From Sternotherus odoratus (Eukaryota > Chordata > Testudines > Kinosternidae): a stretch of DNA of 64,000 nucleotides. Position numbers and translations under genes: made by a program. The stretch lies in the NCBI GenBank assembly GCA_032164245.1, contig JAVMKO010000003.1, positions 66,720,390 through 66,784,389 of the forward strand, read 5' to 3'. The first letter of the stretch is position 1. Every line of letters starts with the position of its first letter. The notes beneath the pieces were generated by a model. The model made no database searches. It saw only the letters and a list, made by a program, of their open reading frames with translations, and had not been told where the DNA came from. Below are positions 15,101-27,100 of this stretch, piece by piece.

Positions 15101-18100
15101 TAAAATAACTAAAAACTTAAGTTTAGGGTATCATGGGGTGGTTGTTTTTTCTTTCCAGATTACGTTTTAAAAAAGGAATACAAGGAGTACTGAGGAATAC
15201 AAGATGTTTTTTCAAAAGCTCAGAGTTCTGGCCAATATCCAGTTTAGATAATTACATGGTCTTACTTAAAATTGTAATTTTAGTAGAAATTGTTTATTCT
15301 CCCTTCCAAAAAATTCTGTGCAGCAAGTCTGATACAGAATTGATATTGTCTGAAGTAAATAGGATGAAATTCACTAAGGACAAATGCAAAGTATTCCACT
15401 TATGAGGAACAATCAGTTGCACACATACAAAATGGGAAATGACTGCCTAGGTAAGAATGCTGCGGAAAGGAGTCTGGGGGTCATAGTGGATCACAAGCTA
15501 AATGGGAGTCAACAGTATAACACTGTTTCAAAAGAAGCAAACATAATTCTGGGATGTATTAGCAGGAGTGTTATAATCAACACACAGTAATTTTTCCACT
15601 CTACTCCAGGTCTCAACTGGAGTAGTGTGTCGAGTTTTGGGCACCACATTTCAGAAAAGATGAGGACAAATTGGAGAAAGTCCAGAGAAGAGGAAAAAAA
15701 AGATTAAAGTTCTAGAAAATATGACCTATAAGGGAGAATTGAAAAAAATGGGTTTGTTTAGTCTGGAGAAGAGAAGACTAAGAGGGGACACGGTAACAGT
15801 TTTCAAGTACATAAAAGACTGTTACAAGGAGGAGGGAGAAAAATTGTTGTTTTTAACCTCTGAGGATAGGACAAGAAGCAATGGGCTTAAATTGCAGCAA
15901 GTATAATTTGGGTTGGACATTAGGAAAAACTTCTTAACTGTCAGAGTGGTTAAGCACTGGAATAAATTGCCTAGGGAGGTTGTAGAATCTCCATCATTGG
16001 AGATTTTTAAGAGTGGGTTGGACAAACACCTGCAGGAGATGGCCTAGATCAGAGCTAGGCAAACTACGGCCCATGGGCCACATTCAATCTGCAGGATCGT
16101 CCTGCCCAGCCCCTGAGTTCCTGGCCAGGGAAGCTAGCCCCTGGGCCCCTCCCTGCTGTCCCACCTCCCCCGCAGTCTCAGCGTTCCGTGCCGCCAGCGC
16201 TCTGGCCTGCCACTCCTGCCCACCCCGGTCTAGATAATACTTAGTCCTGCCTTGAGCGCAGGGGACTGGACTGGTTGACCTCTCGAGGTCCCTTCCAGTT
16301 CTATATTTCTATTATTGTATTTCACTGTGGACATGGTTGCATTTCAGTAGGGGGTGAGCAGTCCCTATGCATAGCTTATCACTTTGAGATCCTCTAGGTA
16401 AAACACTCTAAAAAAAAAATGGTGCCATGGGTGAACTTATACATGTTAACAGGTATCGTGGGGCAGTATCTTCCCTTTCTGAGGAATTTTCTATATTTAA
16501 AATGTATCTTTTAATGAGGTGTTAGCTTACTGTGGTAAGATGAGGTAAAATATGTCTCTTTAAGTACAACTAAAGATTTTACATGTTTCCTGTAAATAGA
16601 CTGTTCTGTAAAAGTTGGTGCTCTATCTAATCTATCAGCTAAAAAAAAAACCCTTAATTTATTAGGTTTGCAAAGTCAACCATACAAAGATAAGAAATGC
16701 CAGAATTAAAGTTTCCTGTTCAACTGCCTTAAGCATGAGGCCAGGCTTCCTCTTTACCATCTGGCTGGTGGCCACCTCTTAAGCACCCTCTCATGGCCTG
16801 AGGTTACTCTCAGACCTCATTTTTCCTTGTCAGGGCCCTCAAAGTGTGCCACACACATATTCTTCTTAATTCAGCAATACCCTTCTCTAGGACTGGATTT
16901 ATTAATGTATGAAAATATTCTGAATTGAAGTTCACAAATTCCCATCAAGTCTCTGCTCCCAGGGTTTCCCTGCCTGGAGCCTTGTCCTTGAAAACTCAAG
17001 GTACCCTGTTGAAGTCTACTTGCTCCCAGCAGCCAGTGACTCTGCTTGTTTCTCCCTGAGCATCTCCCTCTCTCTGCAGCTTCCTGCTGCTCTTATAGGG
17101 GAGTTACCTGTTCCCTGCTCAGGTGTGCCTCCTTAGTAACTAAGGTTGGCTGGCCCCAGGCCTCTAGACCTGAAAGAGGAAAGCTACTCTGTTACTCTCT
17201 TCTTGCAATCCTCTGCCTCATTCACTACATGACTTCTGCAATAAATGAGGCAAGCATCCTATTGATAACTGTCTCCTTTACAACACAACTCTGATTTTTC
17301 CTCAGAGAAGATCAATCTTGCTGATGAATTGATGGAGCCCCAGTCTGCGGGAGAAAAAATAGTATGTGATCTTATAATTAAGGACTATGTCATAATTCAT
17401 ATGCTCAAGAGGGTCAAATTGCAGTTGCATGGACATGCTTGATTCTGGCATTTTGTAACTTCTGAATGCTTGACATTGCAGCCTTAATAATGTCCTTTTA
17501 ACACAAGGTGTGTGTGTGTTTGCGGGGTGGGGGTGAGGGGAGAGACCGAGCATGAGAGCATGCACTTAGGAAATCACATAAACTGGGGCAGAAATTCCAT
17601 CATGCAGCATCATATTGAAACCCATATGGTTCATCAGAAGTATTGGAACATTTAGGTACAGCCCCTTGCACGTGAGCTAATGGAGTAAGTAGTAGGTTAT
17701 CTGTTCTCTATGTGGACCAGGACTCATGGGGGATGAGACACACACTTTGCCAGTGGGTTTCACAGATATTTGCTGACATCAAGAGAATGGTGAAACTCCG
17801 GAATCGCGGGTTCCATTCCAGGCTCTGGAGAGCTGTGTGCGCTCCTGGGCACAGACTCTTCTGCTTCTTCCCCCAAACAGTGGCCACTTCTTGCCCCATT
17901 TCCTACAGTCTGTCCTTGTCCTGTCTTTACCTCACCCCAGCACCTCATTGCAGTCCCATTCTCCTCACCCAGTCAGTCCCAGTCTCTATTCCTCAGACTC
18001 CCCCCACCTCTGTGCCCCTATATTGGCTGCTAGTCCTGGTCTGCCTCCCCAGACACTTCATCCAGTATCAGTCTTATCCTCCACTCCATCTCTGATTCCT

Positions 18101-21100
18101 TAACCCAGTCTTTTTGTTTATCCAATCCCAGCCTCTCTCTCTTTCTCTCTCTTCCCCCCACCCCTCCATGCCCCAGGTCTTTGTCTGATCTCAGTGTGTT
18201 CCCCCACTGGCCATCCCACTAGCTCCCATTCTTCCCCCTTTCCTGTTTTCCTCACTAACTCCCAGTCCTGGTTTCCCCTCAAAATCCCGTGGTTCCCAGC
18301 CCTAAACTGGTTTCCCCAACTGGTCCCAGCCTCTCTTTCCATACCTAGCTCCCAGTGTCCACACCCAACCTGTCCCAGCCTCCTCTCCTACTATCATCTC
18401 TGGCTTCTAGTCTTAGCCTTGCCCCCTGTTCAATTCCCAGTCCCAGTCTCCTTGCCAAACTAGTCCTAGGCTCACCAGATTCCTTCTCCCAAACTACCCC
18501 TTTCCCTCCCCACACTTCAGCTTTGTTCCCTTTGCATTTGACTCAGATGGCTTCTTCCTCCACAGGGCCTGGCTTTCCAACAAGATGGGGGAGTCCTGGG
18601 CAGGACAGGTCCCCTCTCTCAGTTTCAGTGCCTGGCCTCACTCTGGCTCAGAACAACTGGGATCATCCATTACAGAGAACGTTTGGCTCTTCCTTTGAAG
18701 CTCTGGGCTGGTGCATGCTCAGTTGCTCTGTGGGGATGGCATATGCACAGTCAGATCAGCACTAGGAGCTGAGAGAGCTTTGAGCATGTTCAGTGAGCTT
18801 GGAATATCCAGAGATTTTATCTGTTAAACTCTAAGTAGTTTACTGAGTATGTGTAAACTGTGATTATTTTTTGTCAAAGGCTTCTAAATTGGTCAAATTT
18901 TGGCCAGTTTTCACTAAGATGGAAAAGGCAGATCCTTGACACACAGACATACCAAATTTAAAGTCCATGCTCTAGGACTAGGGGCACTTGCGTTGTTCAA
19001 AGAAAAGACAACAAGAATTTTTTAACATGGCAATTCTTATTCTAGCCTTATTCTTAGAAATGGGTGAACTGCTCTGGTTGAAATTTTCCAGAATTCAACC
19101 TGAGGCAGACACCTAGCATGGAAAAAATCAGTCTACCTGGTTAAAGTTTGGCAAAGTTATAAGCAACTGAAAACTGGGTTCTATAATGGGAAGTGTCAGG
19201 CAATCATACAAATAATTGGTGCTACCAACCATGAGTATATTATATATTTTTTGCATATAAAAGCTTTTGGGATAAATTTTTTTAAATGACCCCAGACTTT
19301 CTAATGTTGTACTCACAATTGAGTATGAATGCAAACTGGTTGCAAGTGCAATAGATTAAGGATGCAAATGAAAGAACTTATTCATGTAATAATTACCTGC
19401 CTAAACCTGCAAACCAGGTGGAGAAATATATTCCATTAGTTGTGCTCCCATTTCTGCTAACGTGGATGCCATGTCTAGGAATCAGACTGGTGCTGTGTTT
19501 TCAAGTATCAAGAGACCTACTAACAATAAGTTGCTATTTATTTAATTCTTTATTAAGCAGTCTGTGCCTGGAGATGTACAAACCTGTAAGGAGGCATTTT
19601 ACTTGCCCCAAGAAACTTACAACCTAGTAGTTTACTGTACAGCTTAGCTGCAGTTCCTCTGATTTCTATCTTCAAGGAATAGGGGCAGCTAGTGTAAGTG
19701 GGATCAGGATTCACCAAACTTTATGGCCCCACACAGACTCTTTCTCACACTTCTTAATTTTCCTCCCTCAGCCCTTCCCCAAAATACTTTCTCTCAATCC
19801 CTTTTACCTGCTGGATTCATTACTCATCTTCCCTGTCTCTCTCTTTCTCACCTTATGACCACTGGGTTTTCATGTGTCATTATACATCTTCGCACCCTCA
19901 AAATATTGGGTCTGGACCTCGGGGATCCTTTTGTATTCAGCCCCTTCAAAGGAAATAACTTCAAAGCAAATAGAGATACAAAAGGTAGATGATTTTACAG
20001 AACTGTTTAATTACTGTAATGTAACCTTTCAGTTACAAATGGAGTCAAGCCATGAGGTTCATATCTGTATCCAAACTTTTTCAAAGTTCTGGGATGTTCA
20101 GACCAAAGGTTTTGGTTTAGGCCCATCTCTAGTTTCACTGATTTACATTTTTCTTCCTTGATAGATAGCAGAGCTGAGTCATGAGATGATTTTGGAAGTA
20201 ACTGCTCTAAGAGCCAGACTCACTAATATAGAAAAAGAAAATCTTGGTCTCAAAGAGGAGCTAAGGAAAGAAATACAAGATGAATATGAAACATTAGTGC
20301 AGAATCTATTTGTGACTTGTTTACATCTAAAAGTAAGTACAAACCAAGTAGGTATCTGATAGGTCCCTTTTCATTGCCATGGTATTATCTAGTATGTGGC
20401 ATAGAAAGGAATGAATTAGACAAATGGGCCAACAAGCTAAAGTTAATGGATGAATTACTGTTAATCTCTTTATGTACTTTGGGAGTATCTTGGGGGAATT
20501 TTCATCTAGGGAAGTATGTGGATCTATTCTGATGAAGAGAAGGTACATTTTATAGGGGACTAATATCCCATTAAAAAGGGCAGGGACACTTGTTCTTTTT
20601 ATCTACAGTGGTGAGAGTGTTTGTTTTTAAAATAAATTTTTACTTTTAATGTATATTATTTTTCTAAATAACCTAGGGACAATTTATGTCATTCTTCATG
20701 CTGAGTAATGCCTTACTTCCCAAATGTTCCTCCTGTTGATTTCACTGGGGCTATTTGAGGAATAAGGTACTATGGAGCATGAGTGATGGTATCACAATCC
20801 AGCTTCTAAACTGAAATGTAAGAAAATTACTCTATCAATAACCTGTTCCAGAAGCAATCCAGCACATAATCTTGGGGCTCTAGTTCAGAATTATCTGTGA
20901 GGTATTCACAAGTCCATTAATGCCCCAGAAGATGGCAAGGGTGGTAGCAGGATTACTTGCATTCTCTTTGCCCGACTCTCTCCTTGTTGTCTCTAGCATG
21001 AATCCACTTTGTACCAAAAAATTTGTTCTTACAACATGCTACTCATTCTATTAAACCCATGTGTCTTGTGCATATTGGTAGCTTATCTATAAAGCTATGC

Positions 21101-24100
21101 AATTGAAGTGACATGGGCTGGAATGTCTGGCTAGAGGAAGAAATCTGTTTCCTCATTCTGATACTTTACGACTCTGGGAAATAATTATCAGATAAAGCTT
21201 TCAGTTAGGAACTAAGATACTTCTCACACCTTCTAAAATACTGTGTGCAAGGGACTCCATGGGGACTGTTAGTTCATGTTCCTCTTTTTCCAGCATCTGA
21301 TGAGCAGAATACAATCCCATTAAAAGGTGGTAAAAATATTTGCAGAGAAATGAAGGTCTTGCATATCTTATCAAAAGAGCCACTAATTCATTTATATGCT
21401 CTGCTAGATGCATTTCAATGCATTAACTGCATATTTTTATATGGAAGCATTATTTAGAATATAGCTTTATTAAGTGTATATGCATGTGTCTTCCGTCCTC
21501 CATACTGTTAGCTTCTGTTTCTAATTGCAGGGGAAGCTAGATGACTATCGCCTTAACATGAGCCAACAAGTGTTGGAGATCATCAGTGAAGTGAGAAAAG
21601 AAGGGGTTGACAATATGATTGATTTGAAGAAAAAATTTGGTTCCACTAAAGATGATGATGGATTGAGAGAACATTTGTCTAAAGTAAGGGAGGGGGCTTG
21701 TTTTTTCTTTGTTTGTTTTCTAAGTGTAGAAATTATGGGCCCAAACCAAATGCCTGGATCTAAAACCTACTGAACTTTTGTGCTCTGCACTTGGCAACTG
21801 TCTTGTGTGTCTGAAATGGGCTGACCCAAAACTTGCATCCTAGTCCTGGTGAACTTTGGAGAGGTCAAGTTCTCGGTCTAAACTGTGCAGTTCAGGTCCA
21901 TCTGAAGTAGAAATGAAAGTGGAATTTAGCCATAAAATCAAAAGGACATTGTTGTTATTTAGAACAGATAGTGTTCTTAGCACTGAACAAAAAGAGAGAA
22001 AGAAATTGGTATTCTAGGAGCTTTTAGTCTGAAATCTAGAAGGAGAAACAACATGAGAATAGAACCTTGTTCACAGGCAGAAACAGACCCCAGTTCAGCA
22101 GAGCACTTGAGCACTTGCTTAATTTGGCACAAGTAGTCCGGTTGTAAGTCAGAGACTATTCATGTGCATAAAGTTAATTGCAAGTAAGCACTTTGCTGAA
22201 TAGCGATGGGGACTACTCATGTGCTTTGCTGAATTGGGGCAATAATCACTAAATCAAGTAACCCTATTTCTCCATAACTAGTCCATAATCTGAAAATTAA
22301 GTGAAATGAGGCCATCTTGGTCTTCCTTTGTCAGACCAGAATCTTATGTCTAAATATCTAAATCTATGATAAATCATGAAAATACACCTCCAGGTTAACA
22401 AGTGGGAAAGCATGTGATGGGAAATGTAAATGTAAGGTGGCCACCCAGAGTCATCTCAAAAGTACAGTTTCCATCAATAAGCCTCCCAGCTGGGGCAATG
22501 TCGAGAAAAATAGGGTTCAGCTTCTCAAATATCTACTTAATTTTGCCATAATGCTATTATGTCATCCTTATCAGGAAAATCATAAGTGGGGTGAAGTAGG
22601 GTACTAGATATGAAACAATTAATATGACCCAAAACCACCATTTGAGTAAATTTGGAAATCATCAGAAAAATCCATGTGTTTTATCTCAGTTAGTGGGTGG
22701 TTTATTTTTACACAGTTTACCTGTTTGTTTATTTTCTGTCTGCGGGCAGTGTTCACTTCTGTGCCCTCAGAGGTACAGTAACTGAAATTCATTTTGAAAA
22801 GTGCACTGGTTTAAACTGCAAAGTTTGAAGGTTTGGAAGTTCAGAATTCAGTTGGAGAGAAAACATTGTAAAAACATTGCAGGTTGCTCTAAGGGACAGT
22901 GTCCTTGTAAGAAGTCTCTCTTAACAGTGATTGTGATCATGTTGTCTTTAGCAAGAGCAGCTGCAGACCTTGCAGGATGAAAACACCAGACTACAGGAGC
23001 TGGTGTGTAAACTGAAAGCCCTAAACTGTTGGAAGCAGACTATTCAAAAGGCACAACTCTCTGTAAAGCTGAGAAATGCAGAGAAGGTGAGAAGTCCTAA
23101 TTACTTCATTTTTACTATGGTCTTTTTAAATTTTCTGCTTAAACTAGGGATCAAATTTGGCCAGCTCTCAGCAGCTAAAAACCTAGTACTCTTTCATGGT
23201 GACTGTTATCTTGTGCTCCAAATTCTATGCTTCATTTTAAAAGAAATAAATTATGATTGTTCACAGTCCAAAGGTTATTTTTACAGAGTGTAAACCTGAA
23301 CAGAGATATCTGCCTGAATTACCTGAAATAAGAGTCTGAAATAACAGCTCTGAGAAGTACTGTGAACAGCCCACATTCATCCCAATTGAGGCATTGACTC
23401 CGAAGATTAATTATGACAATTTATAAGTCAAAATTAACTATTTCACTACTGATCAAAGCAAAGGAGAAAGAAGAGGGACAACAGTATTATGAAGATATGT
23501 ATAGTCTAGTGGGAGAGGATGGGTATTTGTTTGTGGATGTAGTTTGGGAAAGTACTGCTTTTTTTGGATAGAGTGGGAGGCTTAGGATAATATAACTTCT
23601 GCTTTGGTGTGCATGGTGCTTTTTATAGAAGGGAACTACAGGGTATTTAAGAGAAGCAGGATGGGATACAAGGTTCTCATTTACATTAAGGAAAAGATGG
23701 AAGAAGCTCAAAGATTACAAAATTAAACCAAAGTGTAGATGAATGGAAAAAATATGCCTTCTCTCTCTGAATGTGGTTGGACATAAAGGAACACAGAGTT
23801 TACTGACAGTTACATGGATTATTTGGCTCTATATGCTAAACCAAGGAAAGGCTAAACCAAGGAAAGGCAGAATGATCATACTTGTTAATTTAAAATTGGT
23901 AAAGATAGAATGGTGTGTGTGTTTAAACCAATGTACAACTGTATGTGCATATGCTTTGTTCATTTATGTCAAGGAGATGCTAAATAGGTGGATGGATGAT
24001 TGATTAATCAAAAAAGGGGCTGAATTAGACTTATATCTTGTGGATTTGAAATAAAACAATGACTTAAATTAAAACAGGAAAAATGAATGGAAATGTTGGT

Positions 24101-27100
24101 TTTGTTAGTTTAAATTGAGAAAGCAAACTAGATAATATATATGGCTGACCATTTTAAAACCTGAAGAGGATAGAACAATTTCTCAGCTGTGTTAATTCAT
24201 GCCAAAGAAAGCCAAAAAGGAATCCAATGTGTGTTAACTTAGTGATAGGAAGGAAAGAACAAAATATTGCTTTGTATAAAGACTTGAGGCTTATTGTATA
24301 AAAAGTCATTTTATAAAGTGTTACTTTACATGATTCAACTAGCCAAAACCAATGCACGGGCCTGACTTGCTGTGTGCTACTCTATGAATTCTTGGCAAGG
24401 CTGAAACTGGAGTCTGCATGTTTTTATTTCATCTTGTAATCCTAAGGGCAGGTCAAATTTTTTTTAACAGAGCTAGAGAAGCACAATACTTCAGATAGTG
24501 TGTAGTGTAATTGCTCCCTGTAAGAATGTGCTACTTATTGTGTACTATTTATGGTTGCCAGTCCTGGTGCTCTGACCGGGATGGTAAGGGGGTGGTGAGT
24601 GGGTAGGGGGGTTGGATAAGGGGCAGGAGGTCCTGGGGGACCTATCAGGGGGCGAGGGCGTGGATAGGGGTCGTTACAGTCGGGGGGACGGAGCAGGGGG
24701 GCTTGGATAGGGGGTGGGGCCCCGAGGGGGGGCGCAGTTAGGGGCAGGAGTGCACAGCCTTCCCTACCCAGGTGTAGTGTATTAAATTGTTCCCCGTAGG
24801 AATGTGCTACTTATGGTATACTACTTATGGCTGCCAGTCTTGGTGTTCTGTAAGTAGCACATTTCTACGGGGAGCAATTTAATACACTACATCCGGTGGC
24901 ACAGCCACACCACCCAGAGCGCTGGAGGCACAGCGGGCTGAGGCTGCAGGGGAGTGGGGACAGCCTCCCTAGTTGGGAGCTCAAGAGCTGGGCAGGACGT
25001 CCCTGCGGGCTGGATGTGGCCCCCAGGCCATAATTTGCCCACCTCTGGCCTAGGCAATTGGTATCTAAAAGATCGTTCCAGAATGAAGGCTAGTCATCAA
25101 CTGTTGCTGCTCTGGCACAATGGAACTCTCTACAATAAGGGTAAAGTTCATCTGTGCAGGAGACAAAACCGTCTCAAGGGCTGGCTCAAGACTGTGCAAC
25201 CTACCATTCTCTAACATAAACATACAGGGTGTGTGCGTGTCTACATGTGTGAGAGAGTTGTGTGCAATGGAGAGTGTTTTGTTTGGGGGACCAGATATAT
25301 CTATATAAAAATATTTCAATCCAAAACACAGCATTCTACTTCACGTATTCTTTGCATGTCCATATTGGGAAAGGATAGGAGAGCAAACACTTGATGGATG
25401 TTAGTCACATTCTTAGTGTGCTAGTGAAAGACACTCAACTACATGAATAAAAACTTATACAGAATAGGATGGATAGTGTTAAATACTTTTCTGGTCAAGA
25501 ATCCAGACCAAGACCAGGGATGGTTTTAAGTACAAACCTAAATAAAGCCACCTCCTCCTATCTGTAGCTAATTTTTCAATGTCTTATGTAACATAACTCT
25601 TATGAAATTTAATAACATCTTGGCTTAAAAGAGAGTCAAACCATTAGAAAAAGGGGAAGTGAGTCACTAATTCTGTTTAACAACCAAAAGGATTAAAGAA
25701 TCCATATGTTGATGCCAAGAAGAGAGGGGGAGAAATGTGGGCTGACCTTGTGATGTGGTTCAGGATTATGTATGAAGAAGTGCCAGGTCAATACATCAAG
25801 ATCTCTGAGACTCGTATAGACTTTTTATCAGAAGCACATGTGACCATTTAATCATAGTGTCCTATAACATATTGGGGCCCTCCATGCAGGATGGGAAGTC
25901 AGTGGCTGCTATTCTGACTTTTTATTGTTTATGTAGTTTAACTGGTGTACATGGGGCTTTAAAAACATTCAAGAAAAGAAGGACCCTTCACTGAAGAATT
26001 TACAATCTACATAAAATGGATGCAATAAAAAGACTTTTGGAATGCAAGGAGGGTACCTATAGCTGCAGTTGCAATGGGTTTGAATATACTGGAGTGAGGA
26101 GAGTTACTGAGGCAGAAGAGAGGGAAGGAGGGTGTCAGTCTATGAATTACCCAGCCATGATGACAACTGAAAGAAAAAGTGAATGCAGGGCTGGCCTCAA
26201 CCAGAAGCAGAATAAGTGGCTGCTTTGTGCCCTACTTTTTGGTCTGTGGGCTCATGTGTCTTGCATGCTCTGCACCTCATGATCCAATTTATCTTCCTGT
26301 CAATTCAGGGCTGGCTCCATAAATCTGTTAGGCCAGCCCGGTATAAGCGAGTGAGTGTTTTATGACAGAGAACACAAAATGGGATGGGAACCAGTAAAAG
26401 TAAATTCCAGAAGCAAATCCAGCAAACCCAGTTTTCCATGGAATCTGACTGCACCAGGATTCCAGTGAACTTGAGGACAAATCTATTCATATTCAGCCAT
26501 ACTGTGCGTTCTTAATGAGTTTTGCTCACCAAAGCAGGGCAAAATGATAAAGCTAATCATTGTACCTTGACAGACTATTTCCTGTAATTACTGAAGTTTT
26601 CTTTGCAGGTGATTATATCCCAGATGTCCATATTATTGCCTGCCTGTCTGCAAACTTGCTGATAAGGTTTCACTTTTAATTGAAACATATACGAATTAAC
26701 ATTCTATGTGATAGTTGAAAACATTGAGATCTGATTCTACTTCAACTTTAATGGGAGTGTTTTTACCAAGTAAGAACTGCAGGAAACCATTTAAAGGAGA
26801 TCTGCAAAGGGAAAAATTAGGCTCGTGCCTTTTTGTATGTATGAAGGAGGCCTGAATATGGAGGCTATGTGGATTTGTTGTTCTTAATTACATTTGAAAT
26901 TCAGATCATGTCTAGGTTAGAAGAGTTGGTTTGGGTGGTCAACGCCTGAATTGGTTTAGCCTAGGTATGAGCTGCAAAGCCATACCTTTGAGTTTGTGTG
27001 CCCTCATTGGTGCGGTTCTCACCCATCTTGAGGCATATCCCAGGGTTCTTTGTGCAGCAGGTAGCTGATGTGCTCAGATTCTTTCCCAATTAATTGTGGA

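Larger units (their letters stand above)
16318..20164. other. CCDC162 intron, mostly unassigned
   Basis: Contains the pyrimidine-rich tract and one old repeat listed separately. The stretch 16720-17260 reads like a decayed LTR or repeat, but no terminal features could be matched. No exon-like sequence in the required phase. Confidence 0.45.

Noticed and set aside
17712..18765. Several Pro/Ser-rich frames of 74-136 codons
   Set aside because: They arise from the pyrimidine-rich tract; both strands are open because of composition.
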